A stretch of DNA of 41,688 bases from Gammaproteobacteria bacterium (GCA_026710545.1 JAPOQU010000036.1:1-41688); one strand, 5' to 3'. Positions 16,461 through 28,323 are shown, numbered from the stretch's first letter. A program made the numbers and translations. Notes: a model not told the origin generated them from the sequence alone.

Positions 16461-16796
16461 ATTATACATTCAACAGCAGGTGCTCCCGTTCATGGGCATT
16501 GTCTCCTACCGGCTTCGTGGGCTCAAGTTTTTCCTCCATTCCCAGGTAGTCTGCGGCCAGGGACGCCGACTGGGAAATCCTGGCGTCGTTCCTGCGAAAG
16601 CAGGAACCCATTCCCGCGGCTGGTCATTCCTGCACAGGATTATCCTTGCACGCAGATTCTTGCCCTTGCTTTCGCAGGGATGAACTTTAGCAGGAAGGGG
16701 CGGGAATCCACCGTCAACACCATACCGGTAAATTAATGCAGGCGCATTACACCTCCGCGTGATAAAAGTCTAATCCGGCCATTAAACATTACGTAC
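16461..16796. other. Gene-free stretch with a second GAAA-loop REP-like element
   Basis: No convincing gene is seen in this stretch. Bases 16582-16686 hold a degenerate copy of the element at 798-893: a left hairpin TTCCTGC, GAAA, GCAGGAA (16589-16606), about 60 bases, then GCTTTCGCAGGGATGAAC (about 16668-16685), which is complementary to the left flank. The remaining sequence upstream of the lipoprotein gene must contain its promoter, but I see no clear -35/-10 pair. Confidence 0.55.
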
Positions 16797-16841
16797 GTGA
16801 TCTTCATGTTCGCAACACTATCCGGTAAACTGCCCGCAGCT

Positions 16842-17936
16842 ATGACTACGAGAAAGCTGCTTACTCACATCCTCCTGGTATCGGCACTGCCGGTTGTTCT
16901 GTCCGGCTGCCAGTCGGCATTCGGCCCGCAGGCCCTCGCACGTACCCACCCCGCCTATAACGAGGCCATCATCGCCTCGATCAACGAGCAGATGCTGCAG
17001 AACCTGGTGCGCATGCGCTACCGTGATGTGACTTTTTTCCTGGAAATAGGCAGCGTAACGGCCAGTCTGTCCCTGGGCGCCAACGTGGGGCTGAACTCTG
17101 ATGTAAACCTCGGCAGCGGCGACACCCTGAGTCCCGGCGCGGGGATAGCCTATACCGACAAACCGACCATCAGTTACACGCCGCTGCGGGGCGAAGACCT
17201 GCTAAGGAGCATCCTCAGTCCCCTGCAACTGGAGGCCATCCTGGTACTGACGCAATCGGGCTGGAATATCAGCCGGGTGTTCGGACTGTGTTTTGAAAGG
17301 ATCAACAATCTTTACAATGCGCCCAACGCATCCGGACCGACACCTGCCCGGGAACCGGACCATGAGGAGTTCGGTGAACTGATGGACGCGCTGCAGACGT
17401 TGCAAAAAAACCAGCTTATAGAAATCGGCACCAGGCAGAATGGGGATGACATTGATATCGTGATAAAGCTGATCGGGGATAACGATTCATACAAAAATGA
17501 CATTGACAAGGTATACAGGTTGCTGGAACTTGACCGCGGCAAAGATGAATTCACGCTTAATACGGATTTTCTGGAAATGAAAAGTACGCAATGGACCGTG
17601 CGTACCCGCTCCATTTCCGGCCTGTTGTATTACTTGTCGCACAATATTGATGCGCCTTCCGGCCACCTCGATAAACTGGTAACAGTTACCAGGCCTGTAG
17701 ACGGTGGATTCTTCGATTGGGACGACACGCCTGCAGGACGCCTGTTCAAGGTCAGGACCAGTGAGGAGCGGCCGGATAATGCATATATAGCCACCCGTTA
17801 CCGGGGACACTGGTTCTATATAGAAGACACCGACCTGGAATCCAAGTCCACGTTCACGTTGTTGCGCCAGCTATTCGACCTGCAGGCCGGACAGACCAAC
17901 CCCCAGGTGCCGGCGTTGACCATACCGGTCAGGTAA
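16842..17936 (+). CDS. Predicted outer-membrane or periplasmic lipoprotein, function unknown
   Basis: From ATG 16842 the protein has 364 residues and starts MTTRKLLTHILLVSALPVV, followed by the lipobox LSGC, so it should be lipid-modified on the Cys and exported. An ATG at 16797 would add 15 residues that fit a signal peptide poorly. After the lipobox comes a conserved-looking block, AYNEAIIASINEQMLQNLVRMRY, then a Gly/Ser-rich stretch (GANVGLNSDVNLGSGDTLSP). The C-terminal half is charged and ends in a region with YRGHWFYIEDTDLESKSTF. I do not recognise a named domain. It precedes the ATP synthase promoter on the same strand and is divergent from the amine cluster. Confidence 0.75.
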   Translation: MTTRKLLTHILLVSALPVVLSGCQSAFGPQALARTHPAYNEAIIASINEQMLQNLVRMRYRDVTFFLEIGSVTASLSLGANVGLNSDVNLGSGDTLSPGAGIAYTDKPTISYTPLRGEDLLRSILSPLQLEAILVLTQSGWNISRVFGLCFERINNLYNAPNASGPTPAREPDHEEFGELMDALQTLQKNQLIEIGTRQNGDDIDIVIKLIGDNDSYKNDIDKVYRLLELDRGKDEFTLNTDFLEMKSTQWTVRTRSISGLLYYLSHNIDAPSGHLDKLVTVTRPVDGGFFDWDDTPAGRLFKVRTSEERPDNAYIATRYRGHWFYIEDTDLESKSTFTLLRQLFDLQAGQTNPQVPALTIPVR

Positions 17937-17942
17937 GGGCGT

Positions 17943-17971
17943 TTGAATTAATCCGGCAAGTCATTTATAAT
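17943..17971 (+). promoter_or_regulatory. Sigma70-type promoter of the atp operon
   Basis: TTGAAT (17943-17948) and a consensus TATAAT (17966-17971) are separated by exactly 17 bases. The site lies between the lipoprotein stop and atpI. Transcription would start about 95 bases before the atpI start codon. No other comparable site is seen before atpB. Confidence 0.7.
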
Positions 17972-18075
17972 CCCGCAATTCTGCCCGTTACCGTGGATAA
18001 AAATCAACGACTGAACGGTCCGATCCCAGGGCAGAAACACAACGAAACACATCTCACACACAGGAGTTGTACCTG

Positions 18076-18468
18076 GTGGACAGATATTTGAAATCTCCGT
18101 ATATCAATGCTGTTCCTGACAGAATCGCATTGATACAGATCGGACTCGCATTTGCTGCCGGCGCGCTGTTGCTGCCGGCGCTGGGCCGCGGCGCGGCCTT
18201 CTCCGCCATCCTTGCGGGCGTCATCAGCGCGTTGTCGACCTGGTACACGGGGAGGAAGGTATTCAACAGCAGGGCGAAGAACGCGCAGCAGTTCGTACGG
18301 AACCTCTACCTCGCGCATTTTATGAAACTGTTGCTGGTGATTGCGCTGTTCTGCATCGTATTTGCGACCATACCGGTCAATTTCCCTGTATTCGTGACCA
18401 CCTACGCCGCAACACTGGCGGTGTACGGCTGGGCGCTGGCCGAAAACATGCGGCCCCGGCGGGGATAA
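18076..18468 (+). CDS. atpI: ATP synthase protein I
   Basis: This is the small, poorly conserved membrane protein that opens proteobacterial atp operons and assists assembly of the c-ring. The 130 residues contain about four hydrophobic segments (LALIQIG region omitted: IGLAFAAGALLLPAL, AFSAILAGVISAL, LLLVIALFCIVFATI and VFVTTYAATLAVYGWAL). I chose GTG 18076 because AGGAG (18062-18066) is nine bases upstream. A TTG at 18067 in the same frame would sit directly on that site. It is followed 33 bases later by atpB. Identification rests on topology and position more than on motifs. Confidence 0.82.
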   Translation: MDRYLKSPYINAVPDRIALIQIGLAFAAGALLLPALGRGAAFSAILAGVISALSTWYTGRKVFNSRAKNAQQFVRNLYLAHFMKLLLVIALFCIVFATIPVNFPVFVTTYAATLAVYGWALAENMRPRRG

Positions 18469-19649
<1,181 letters not shown>

Positions 19650-19653
19650 CTGG

Positions 19654-20124
19654 ATGAGCATTAATCTGACCCTGTTCGGCCAGGCGATATCGCTGTTTAT
19701 ATTCGTCTGGTTCTGTATGAAGTATGTCTGGCCGCCTATTATCAATGCCTTGCATGAGCGCGAGAAACGCATTGCCGATGGCCTGGCTGCCGCCGACGCC
19801 GGTCAGGACAAGCTTGTCGAGGCGGATCAGCGCCTGGTGGAACTGGTCGACGAAGGCAAGCAGAAAGCCAACGAGATCATTGTCCAGGCACAGAAGCGCG
19901 GGGACGAGATACTGGAAGAGGCGAAACACACAGCCAGGGAGGAAGGGGAACGCCTGATTGAAGCTGCCCACGCTGAAATCGAAAGGGAACGTACCCAGGC
20001 CAGGGACCAGCTCAGGCAAGAGGTAGCTACGCTGGCGCTGGCCGGCGCAGAACGCATCCTCATGCGCGAAGTCGACAAGAATGCGCATGACAAGATCCTG
20101 GCCGGAATAGGCGCCGATTTATAA
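19654..20124 (+). CDS. atpF: F0F1 ATP synthase subunit b
   Basis: From ATG 19654 the protein has 156 residues, the same as E. coli b. It starts MSINLTLFGQAISLFIFVW, a single membrane anchor, followed by a long charged coiled coil (HEREKRIADGLAAADAGQDK onward) that forms the peripheral stalk, and ends with a delta-binding region, ALAGAERILMREVDKNAH. The frame stays open upstream into atpE, but earlier starts are unsupported. It begins four bases after the atpE stop. Confidence 0.97.
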   Translation: MSINLTLFGQAISLFIFVWFCMKYVWPPIINALHEREKRIADGLAAADAGQDKLVEADQRLVELVDEGKQKANEIIVQAQKRGDEILEEAKHTAREEGERLIEAAHAEIERERTQARDQLRQEVATLALAGAERILMREVDKNAHDKILAGIGADL

Positions 20125-20136
20125 AAGCCTCGAAAT

Positions 20137-20676
20137 ATGCTTGAGAATTCAACCATTGCCAGGCCGTATGCCAGTGCGGTCTTCGAACTGGCGCAGGAGA
20201 ACGGCCAGGTCGAGGAATGGTCGGCCATGCTCGGGTTGTTGAGCCTGCTGGTTTCAGACAAGACCATGCGCCAGCTGATCACCAATCCCAAGGTCAGCCG
20301 TCGGCAGCTTCAGGACCTGGTGTTCGAGGTGTGTGGTGACGGACTTTCAGACCTGGGACGCAACCTGGTAAAGGTACTGGTGCAGGGAGACCGGTTGCAG
20401 TACGCGTCCAGTATAAAGAGCCAGTATGAACAACTGCGGGCAGCCGCAGAAGGCAGGGTGGACGTAGAAGTTGTGGCGGCATATGCGCTGGACGAACAGC
20501 AGCAGACCGGCATAGCCGAAATCATAGCGGAGCGCCTGGGTAAACAGGTAAATGTAAAGACTTCAGTAGAGGAATCGTTGATCGGCGGCGCCATTATCCG
20601 CGCCGGAGATTCAGTTATTGACGCATCCCTGCGCGGCCGCCTGTCCGAATTGCGCAACGAACTTATCCGCAGATGA
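20137..20676 (+). CDS. atpH: F0F1 ATP synthase subunit delta
   Basis: The 179-residue protein links subunit b to the top of the alpha3beta3 head. It opens ARPYASAVFELAQENGQVEEW, the conserved N-terminal helical domain, and has the C-terminal signature VEESLIGGAIIRAGDSVIDAS. The last codons (ATCCGCAGATGA) are the first bases of the inverted repeat element that fills the next spacer, so the present stop codon is contributed by the repeat. Confidence 0.96.
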   Translation: MLENSTIARPYASAVFELAQENGQVEEWSAMLGLLSLLVSDKTMRQLITNPKVSRRQLQDLVFEVCGDGLSDLGRNLVKVLVQGDRLQYASSIKSQYEQLRAAAEGRVDVEVVAAYALDEQQQTGIAEIIAERLGKQVNVKTSVEESLIGGAIIRAGDSVIDASLRGRLSELRNELIRR

Positions 20677-20831
20677 CGCAGATGAACGCAGATAAAACAG
20701 CTATTAGCTCTGTGCTCTATGGTTAAGAAGATAAATATGAAAGCCACAGAGAACACAGAGAAAAAAAGACTTGTCTTTCATCTGCGCTAATCTGCGTAAT
20801 CTGCGTAATCTGCGTAATCTGCGGATAAAAC
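20665..20831. repeat. CGCAGAT inverted-repeat element between atpH and atpA
   Basis: The left end is ATCCGCAGATGACGCAGAT followed by GAACGCAGAT. The right end is a run of ATCTGCGTA units closing with ATCTGCGGAT, so the two ends are complementary. Inside is a second nested pair: CTCTGTGCTC (about 20709) and CACAGAGAACACAGAG (about 20743). The element overlaps the last four codons of atpH and ends just before the atpA ribosome-binding site (GAGGAA). In mRNA it should form a long hairpin. A second copy is at 22402-22553. Confidence 0.85.
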
Positions 20832-20848
20832 ATATATGAGGAACAGCG

Positions 20849-22390
20849 ATGTCAATCAGTGCAACAGAAATCAGTGAACTGATCAAAAAGAAAATACAGG
20901 ACTTTGACCTGGATACCGATGCGCGTACGGAAGGCACCGTCGTCAGCCTGTCCGACGGGATCGCCCGGATCCATGGCCTGAGTGACGCCATGCAGGGTGA
21001 GATGATCGAGTTTCCCGGCAACACCTACGGGTTGGCGCTCAACCTGGAGCGGGATTCGGTCGGCGCCGTTGTCCTGGGGAACTATGAGCACATATCCGAA
21101 GGCGACACCGCCAAGTGCACCAAGCGCATCCTCGAGGTGCCGGTAGGGGAAGCCCTGCTGGGCCGCGTGGTCGATTCCCTGGGGAACCCCATCGACGGCA
21201 AGGGTGAGGTCAACGCCGGCGACACCTCTCCCATCGAAAAGATTGCCCCCGGCGTCATCCAGAGGGTATCGGTAGCGCAACCGGTACAGACCGGCCTTAA
21301 ATCCATCGATTCCATGGTGCCCATCGGCCGCGGCCAGCGCGAACTGATCATCGGCGACCGCCAGACCGGCAAGACCGCGGTTGCGATAGATACCATCATC
21401 AACCAGAAGGGCACCGGGGTTAAATGCATCTACGTGGCCATCGGCCAGAAAGCCTCCTCCGTTAACGTGGTGATCCGTAAACTGGAGGAGCACGGCGCCA
21501 TGGAGCACACCATAGTGGTTGCGGCAACGGCCTCGGATTCGGCGGCAATGCAGTATATTGCGCCCTACTCAGGTTGCGCCATGGGCGAGTATTTCCGCGA
21601 CCGCGGCGAAGACGCCCTGATCATTTATGACGATTTGACCAAGCAGGCCTGGGCTTACCGGCAGGTATCTTTGCTGCTGAAACGTCCGCCGGGACGCGAA
21701 GCCTACCCGGGCGATGTTTTCTACCTGCATTCACGCCTGCTGGAGCGCGCTGCGCGTCTCAACGAGGCGGCTGTCGAGAAACTGACGGATGGCAAGGTCA
21801 AGGGGAAGACCGGATCGCTCACGGCCCTGCCCATTATCGAGACCCAGGCAGGCGACGTCTCCGCGTTCGTGCCTACCAACGTGATATCCATTACCGACGG
21901 CCAGATCTACCTGGAGACGGACTTGTTCAACTCCGGGTTCCGTCCGGCGATCAACGCCGGTTTGTCGGTGTCCCGCGTAGGCGGCGCGGCGCAGACGAAG
22001 ATCGTCAAGAAGCTGGGCGGTGGTATCCGCCTGGCCCTGGCCCAGTATCGTGAACTGGCGGCATTTGCCCAGTTTGCATCCGACCTGGACGAGGCCACCC
22101 GCAAACAACTGGAGCGCGGCCAGCGGGTGATGGAGTTGATGAAGCAGAAACAGTATTCCCCGCTCAGCGTGGCCGGCATTGCCGTGAGCCTGTATGCGGT
22201 GGAAAACGGGTTCCTCGATGACGTTGAGCTGGAAAAGATAGGCGATTTCGAAGCAGCGTTGCATAACTTCATGCACAGCGAACGCAAGGAACTCATGGCT
22301 GAGATCCAGGAAAAGGCGGAGTACACGGACGACATAGCGTCCGCACTGAAGGACGGCCTGGAAGAATTCAAGAATAACCACACCTGGTAA
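20849..22390 (+). CDS. atpA: F0F1 ATP synthase subunit alpha
   Basis: The 513-residue protein (same length as E. coli) has the nucleotide-binding Walker A GDRQTGKT at 169-176 and the conserved stretches [20 protein letters not shown] and [20 protein letters not shown]. Alpha subunits carry the non-catalytic nucleotide sites and alternate with beta in the head. The ATG at 20849 follows GAGGAACAGCG. It is the only atp gene bordered on both sides by CGCAGAT repeat elements, which make its spacers unusually long (172 and 185 bases). Confidence 0.98.
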   Translation: MSISATEISELIKKKIQDFDLDTDARTEGTVVSLSDGIARIHGLSDAMQGEMIEFPGNTYGLALNLERDSVGAVVLGNYEHISEGDTAKCTKRILEVPVGEALLGRVVDSLGNPIDGKGEVNAGDTSPIEKIAPGVIQRVSVAQPVQTGLKSIDSMVPIGRGQRELIIGDRQTGKTAVAIDTIINQKGTGVKCIYVAIGQKASSVNVVIRKLEEHGAMEHTIVVAATASDSAAMQYIAPYSGCAMGEYFRDRGEDALIIYDDLTKQAWAYRQVSLLLKRPPGREAYPGDVFYLHSRLLERAARLNEAAVEKLTDGKVKGKTGSLTALPIIETQAGDVSAFVPTNVISITDGQIYLETDLFNSGFRPAINAGLSVSRVGGAAQTKIVKKLGGGIRLALAQYRELAAFAQFASDLDEATRKQLERGQRVMELMKQKQYSPLSVAGIAVSLYAVENGFLDDVELEKIGDFEAALHNFMHSERKELMAEIQEKAEYTDDIASALKDGLEEFKNNHTW

Positions 22391-22401
22391 TGACAGAATA
22401 T

Positions 22402-22553
22402 ATCCGCAGATGACGCAGATTAACGCAGATGGAATAAAGATTGTTATTCACAATTTATTATGCTGAGTCGATAGCACGTTAATCAGCCTGGATGCGAAAC
22501 TAAGAAATAAATAAAAATAATCTGCGGTAATCTGCGTAATCTGCGGATGAAAC
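22402..22553. repeat. CGCAGAT inverted-repeat element between atpA and atpG
   Basis: The left end reads ATCCGCAGATGACGCAGAT followed by TAACGCAGAT. The right end reads ATCTGCGGTAATCTGCGTA and closes with ATCTGCGGAT. The centre (about 22431-22518) is AT-rich and unrelated to the centre of the copy at 20665, lacking the CACAGAG pair. It occupies most of the atpA-atpG spacer. Confidence 0.85.
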
Positions 22554-22575
22554 AATCTGGAACTGAAGAAAACGA

Positions 22576-23439
22576 ATGGCAGTAGGTAAAGAAATCCGCA
22601 CCAAGATCGCCAGTGTGAAGAACACCCAGAAGATCACCAAGGCGATGGAGATGGTGGCCGCCAGCAAGATGCGCAAGGCCCAGGAGCGCATGCGCATGGC
22701 GCGGCCCTATGCCGACAAGATCCGCAACGTGATCGCGCACCTCGGGGCGGCCAACCCGGAATATAAACACCCGTATCTCGTACCCCGCGAGGAAATCCGG
22801 CGCATCGGACTGGTGATCATCTCAACCGATCGCGGTCTTTGCGGCGGACTTAACTCGAACCTGTACCGGGACGTGCTGGGTAAGATGAAAGAGTGGAATG
22901 ATGCCGGGGTCGAGATTGACCTCAGTATCATCGGCAACAAGGCAGTGGGCTACTTCCGGCGTCTTGGCGCGAATATCGTAGCCCAGACCACCCACATCGG
23001 TGACTCTCCCGGGCTCGATACCCTGATCGGCGCCATCAAGGTGATGCTGGATGCTTACCTGGAACAGAAAATCGATGAACTTTATATCGTGACCAACCAA
23101 TTCGTCAATTCAATGACGCAGAGGCCGAAAGTGGAACAGCTGATCCCGATACGTCACCTGGGAGACGATGATCTTACGCATATCTGGGATTACATCTATG
23201 AACCGGATGCCAGGGAAGTGCTGGACCAGTTGTTACAGCGCTACGTTGAATCACTGATTTACCAGGCCGTAGTGGAAAATATCGCCTGTGAACAGGCGGC
23301 CCGCATGGTTGCCATGAAAAGCGCTTCCGACAATGCCGGCACCCTGATTGATGAATTGCAATTAATTTACAACAAGGCGCGCCAGGCCGCAATTACCCAG
23401 GAAATCTCGGAGATTGTCGGCGGCGCCGCAGCGGTGTAA
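22576..23439 (+). CDS. atpG: F0F1 ATP synthase subunit gamma
   Basis: The 287-residue protein (E. coli 287) forms the rotating shaft. It has the canonical ends: [18 protein letters not shown] and [17 protein letters not shown] at the start, and [20 protein letters not shown] with [17 protein letters not shown] at the close. The central block [17 protein letters not shown] is also present. It is translated from ATG 22576 directly after the second repeat element and precedes atpD by 37 bases. Confidence 0.98.
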   Translation: MAVGKEIRTKIASVKNTQKITKAMEMVAASKMRKAQERMRMARPYADKIRNVIAHLGAANPEYKHPYLVPREEIRRIGLVIISTDRGLCGGLNSNLYRDVLGKMKEWNDAGVEIDLSIIGNKAVGYFRRLGANIVAQTTHIGDSPGLDTLIGAIKVMLDAYLEQKIDELYIVTNQFVNSMTQRPKVEQLIPIRHLGDDDLTHIWDYIYEPDAREVLDQLLQRYVESLIYQAVVENIACEQAARMVAMKSASDNAGTLIDELQLIYNKARQAAITQEISEIVGGAAAV

Positions 23440-23458
23440 TCGCAGGATAATAATTTAA

Positions 23459-24880
<1,422 letters not shown>

Positions 24881-24893
24881 ACTATAGCTGAAT

Positions 24894-25319
24894 ATGGCAA
24901 CCATTCACGTTGATATCGTCAGCGCGGAAAAGGAAATCTTTTCCGGCGAGGCGGAAATGGTCTTTGCCCCGGCAATCCTGGGTGAGGTGGGAATCGCGCC
25001 CGGTCACACGCCGCTGGTCACCCGGCTTGCGCCCGGCGAGGTCCGCATAAAGCAGGATAACGGCGAGGAAGAAGGGGTTTATGTCTCCGGCGGCATGCTG
25101 GAGGTGCAGCCTGACGTGGTGACCGTACTCTCGGATTCGGCCATGCGGGCTGAAGACCTGGATGAGGCCGCGGTACTCAAGGCCCGGGAAGAGGCGGAAC
25201 GCCAGTTACACGACCGGGATGCGAATATAGAATACGCAACAGCCCTGGCAAAGAACGCAGAAGCCGTAGCACAACTTCAGGCCATCCGCAGGATGCGTAA
25301 ACGCACCGGACGCAGTTGA
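24894..25319 (+). CDS. atpC: F0F1 ATP synthase subunit epsilon
   Basis: The 141 residues include the N-terminal beta-sandwich ([53 protein letters not shown]) and two C-terminal helices that can extend to inhibit hydrolysis. It begins 13 bases after atpD, and glmU follows 25 bases after its stop. No terminator-like hairpin separates them, so read-through into glmU is likely. Confidence 0.97.
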   Translation: MATIHVDIVSAEKEIFSGEAEMVFAPAILGEVGIAPGHTPLVTRLAPGEVRIKQDNGEEEGVYVSGGMLEVQPDVVTVLSDSAMRAEDLDEAAVLKAREEAERQLHDRDANIEYATALAKNAEAVAQLQAIRRMRKRTGRS

Positions 25320-25344
25320 ACCCGGCCCGCGCGGCCGTATTGCC

Positions 25345-26706
25345 ATGCCCCTGAGCGCCGTCATCCTTGCCGCCGGAAAAGGCAAGCGCATGCGCTCCTC
25401 GCTGCCCAAGGTGATGCACACCCTGGCGGGGAAAACCCTGCTGGCGCACGTGTACCACACGGCCTGCCTCCTCTCCTGCGATGAAATCCATATCGTCTAC
25501 GGCCATGAGGGGGACCAGGTACGCGAGGCGCATGGAACGTTCAACGCCCGCTGGGTAAGGCAGGAACGGCAATTGGGGACAGGCCATGCCGTGTTGCAGG
25601 TCATCGATTCCATTCCCGCTACCCATCTTGTCATCGTGCTCTACGGCGACGTGCCGCTGATTACCGGGGAGACCCTGAACGCGCTTGCAGAAGCGGCGGG
25701 AGATTCCGGGTTCAGCCTGCTCACCGCTGTTCTTGAAGACCCGGCAGGTTACGGCCGAATTGTGCGGGACGAGGCAGGCAATATCCTGAGGATCGTTGAG
25801 CAGAAGGATGCGGACGAACAGGAGAAACTGCTGTGCGAGGTCAATACGGGGATGATGGCCGTGCGCGCAGATTTGATGAAAAAATGGCTGGGCATGTTGA
25901 CCGACGATAACGCCCAGAAGGAATACCTGCTGACGGACATTGTCGGGTTCGCCGTTACCGAAGGTATTGATGTCCGAACGGTTTCCCCCGCTTCGGTCAT
26001 GGAGATAAAAGGCGTGAATGATCGCGCCCAACTGGCCGAACTGGAAAGACACTACCAGCATTTGCAGGCCAGGGAACTGATGGGCAAGGGAACGACCCTG
26101 GCCGATCCGGCCCGTTTCGACCTGCGCGGCAGCCTGCAAGCCGGCGAGGATGTGTTTATCGACGTAAACGTCGTCATCGAAGGGGAGGTCAGTATCGGCA
26201 ACCAGGTTTCAATCGCACCCAACTGCGTGATCCGGGACACCCGTATCGGGGACGGGGCGAACATCCTGGCCAATTGCGTTATCGATAATGCCGATATCGG
26301 CGCAAGAAACCGGATCGGGCCATTCGCCAGGATACGCCCGGGCTCAAACCTTGACGAAGACGTGCATATCGGTAATTTCGTCGAAATAAAACAATCGGAG
26401 ATTGGCAAGGGTTCGAAAGCCAACCACCTGAGCTATATCGGCGACAGCGAGGTGGGCGAACGGGTCAACGTCGGCGCCGGGACGATTACCTGCAACTACG
26501 ATGGGGTTGAGAAACACAGGACAATCATCGGTGATGACGTGTTTATCGGCTCCAATACCGAGCTTATCGCCCCTCTCAAAATAAACGACGGCGCCACTAT
26601 CGCCGCGGGCGCCACCATTTCCAAAGACGTAGAGGCTGGTTCCCTGGCAATGAGCAAACGGGAAGCGAAAGTCGTGAAAGACTGGAAGCGTGGGCGAACG
26701 AAATGA
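25345..26706 (+). CDS. glmU: Bifunctional GlcN-1-P acetyltransferase / GlcNAc-1-P uridylyltransferase
   Basis: GlmU makes UDP-GlcNAc for peptidoglycan and LPS. The 453-residue protein (E. coli 456) has the N-terminal pyrophosphorylase signature LAAGKGKRMRSSLPKVMH and VLYGDVPLI. From about residue 250 comes a left-handed beta-helix of hexapeptide repeats (VSIGNQVSIAPNCVIRDT, NRIGPFARIRPG) containing the acetyltransferase site, with KANHLSYIGDSEVGERVNVG and GTITCNYDGVEKH. Its position right after atpC is the common gammaproteobacterial arrangement. Its stop overlaps the rraA start by four bases. Confidence 0.97.
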   Translation: MPLSAVILAAGKGKRMRSSLPKVMHTLAGKTLLAHVYHTACLLSCDEIHIVYGHEGDQVREAHGTFNARWVRQERQLGTGHAVLQVIDSIPATHLVIVLYGDVPLITGETLNALAEAAGDSGFSLLTAVLEDPAGYGRIVRDEAGNILRIVEQKDADEQEKLLCEVNTGMMAVRADLMKKWLGMLTDDNAQKEYLLTDIVGFAVTEGIDVRTVSPASVMEIKGVNDRAQLAELERHYQHLQARELMGKGTTLADPARFDLRGSLQAGEDVFIDVNVVIEGEVSIGNQVSIAPNCVIRDTRIGDGANILANCVIDNADIGARNRIGPFARIRPGSNLDEDVHIGNFVEIKQSEIGKGSKANHLSYIGDSEVGERVNVGAGTITCNYDGVEKHRTIIGDDVFIGSNTELIAPLKINDGATIAAGATISKDVEAGSLAMSKREAKVVKDWKRGRTK

Positions 26707-27182
26707 CATTCTCCACAGCAGATCTCCATGATGAACACGAAGGCAAGGTCCAGGTGGCCAATGTCCTGATGCAGTCTTTCGGGCGCAAGACCAGCTTCTC
26801 CGGTCCCATCTCTACGGTAAAGTGTTTCGAAGACAATTCCCTGGTCCGGGCAGCCCTGGAAGAACCCGGCAACGGCCGGGTGCTGGTAGTGGACGGCGGC
26901 GCTTCAATCCGCTGCGCCCTGGTGGGCGACAAGCTGGCGGAACTGGGCATAAAGAACGGCTGGGAAGGACTGGTCATCAATGGATGTATCAGGGATACCG
27001 CAGTCATCTCTACACTGGACACCGGCATAAAAGCCCTCGGCGCCAACCCCCGGCGCAGCGTCAAGCAAGGCAAGGGCGAACGCGACATTCCCCTCGTTTT
27101 TGGCGATGCAACTTTTAAACCGGGAGATTATCTCTATGCCGATGAGGACGGCATCCTGCTCAGTCCGGTGAAGTTGTTTTAG
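26703..27182 (+). CDS. rraA: RNase E activity regulator RraA family protein
   Basis: The 159-residue protein has the RraA/HMG-aldolase fold: TADLHDEHEGKVQVAN at the start, RVLVVDGGASIRCALVGDK, the GxxRD-type motif NGCIRDT, and the end YADEDGILLSP. In E. coli RraA binds RNase E and inhibits mRNA decay; some relatives are metal-dependent aldolases. The ATGA overlap with glmU implies coupled translation. Standalone rraA usually lies near menA, so the link to glmU is a local feature. Confidence 0.9.
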   Translation: MTFSTADLHDEHEGKVQVANVLMQSFGRKTSFSGPISTVKCFEDNSLVRAALEEPGNGRVLVVDGGASIRCALVGDKLAELGIKNGWEGLVINGCIRDTAVISTLDTGIKALGANPRRSVKQGKGERDIPLVFGDATFKPGDYLYADEDGILLSPVKLF

Positions 27183-27238
27183 TCTATGAAACAGTTATTA
27201 CGGAAACAAGCCATCGCAGCTACATGGAGGATTGTCAC

Positions 27239-28012
27239 ATGTATGGTGTGATTAAAACAAATGGGCGACGCATATCGACGTTTGAGGAATGGCCAAAGCC
27301 CAAAAGAAGGGACCAGTGGAAAGACGAACGAAGCGCGAAAGAGAGCGCCAAAGCATGGCTTGCCTCCGTGCCTTCGATCCCGTCTGAGATTATAGAAACG
27401 CTTTCTTCACACCATGACTTTGGCCCGCTCAGTGATTGGTGTGCAGAACCGGAGGCGCGGGTGCCATTCGACAGGTTTCGCGGCGAACCTGCCAACCTCG
27501 ACGTATTGCTTGTTGGACAAGACCAGAACGGTCACATTGTTGTCGCAGTCGAAGCCAAAGCCGACGAACCTTTCAGTCAGACAGTTCGGGAAACATTGTC
27601 AAGCGCTCGATCACGGCTTAAAAACAACCCTGCATCAAAAGGTGTTGCGAGAATAGAGCAACTCCTCAACGCGCTGTTCGGCGCAACCACAACTCAAACC
27701 GATATTCTTGATCTCAGGTATCAACTGATGACCGCCACTGCAGCCGTAATGGCTGAGGCTCAGCGACTGTCCATACAACGCGCGGTTGTCATGATTCATG
27801 AATTCATCACATCCGCTACGAGCGACACAAAACGCGCCTCAAACGCCCGCGACCTGAATCAATTTGTTGCAAGGGTCTCCGGCAGGCATGACCCACTCAC
27901 GTCAGGTATGCTGCAAGGTCCTTTCAACGTACCGGGCGCGCCGATTGTGGAAGCGGAAATTTCGCTCTATTTTGGAAAAGCCGTAATAGACAAACGAGGA
28001 ATTGAACAATGA
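27239..28012 (+). CDS. Uncharacterised protein with a PD-(D/E)xK-like core
   Basis: ATG 27239 is preferred over 27224 because GGAGG (27226-27230) lies eight bases before it. The 257-residue product has a segment NLDVLLVGQD followed by HIVVAVEAKADEPF, an Asp then ExK on adjoining strands as in PD-(D/E)xK nucleases. The rest includes helical regions and AVVMIHEFITSAT. It resembles a conserved hypothetical family (possibly DUF6946), but I cannot confirm that. Its stop overlaps the next start as ATGA, so it was co-translated with the small exported protein that follows. Confidence 0.75.
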   Translation: MYGVIKTNGRRISTFEEWPKPKRRDQWKDERSAKESAKAWLASVPSIPSEIIETLSSHHDFGPLSDWCAEPEARVPFDRFRGEPANLDVLLVGQDQNGHIVVAVEAKADEPFSQTVRETLSSARSRLKNNPASKGVARIEQLLNALFGATTTQTDILDLRYQLMTATAAVMAEAQRLSIQRAVVMIHEFITSATSDTKRASNARDLNQFVARVSGRHDPLTSGMLQGPFNVPGAPIVEAEISLYFGKAVIDKRGIEQ

Positions 28013-28323
28013 AAATGAGAATCTTTATCGTTGTGTTATCGGTGTGCTTGGTCCTGAATGTGCCGGCCTACGCGCGGAGCGGTACAATTAAGGCCGATTA
28101 CGTAGGCTGTCTCTCGTAAAGCGCGCTTGATGAGTTCATAGGCGCGGCAATTGAAAAAGACTACCGACAAATGCAGGCGCTTATGGAAGCCCTGTTGTGT
28201 TTCAATTTGAAAGGGCGTGAATACTCTACCGTTGACATTGGTTTTGCGACGTCAAAAATTCGGGTTTATGCCAGCAGCGATTCCGTCGTGCTGTATGTTC
28301 CAACAGAAGCCATACGTAAATAA
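28009..28323 (+). pseudogene. Small exported protein interrupted by an in-frame stop
   Basis: Starting at ATG 28009, a signal peptide is plain: MKMRIFIVVLSVCLVLNV followed by PAYA, a likely AxA cleavage site. The mature part begins SGTIKADYVGCLS and then meets TAA at codon 37. The same frame continues sensibly (SALDEFIGAAIEKDYRQMQA, then CFNLKGREYSTVDIGF and KIRVYASSDSVVLYVP) to a natural stop at 28323, for 104 sense positions. One substitution (for example AAA or GAA to TAA) explains the break. The 68 open codons after it show the damage is recent or read through. Family unknown to me. Confidence 0.8.

Noticed and set aside
20779..20830. Tandem ATCTGCGTA units considered as a CRISPR-like or satellite array
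   Set aside because: There are no spacers, the unit is nine bases, and the run is one arm of the inverted-repeat element with complement at 20665.
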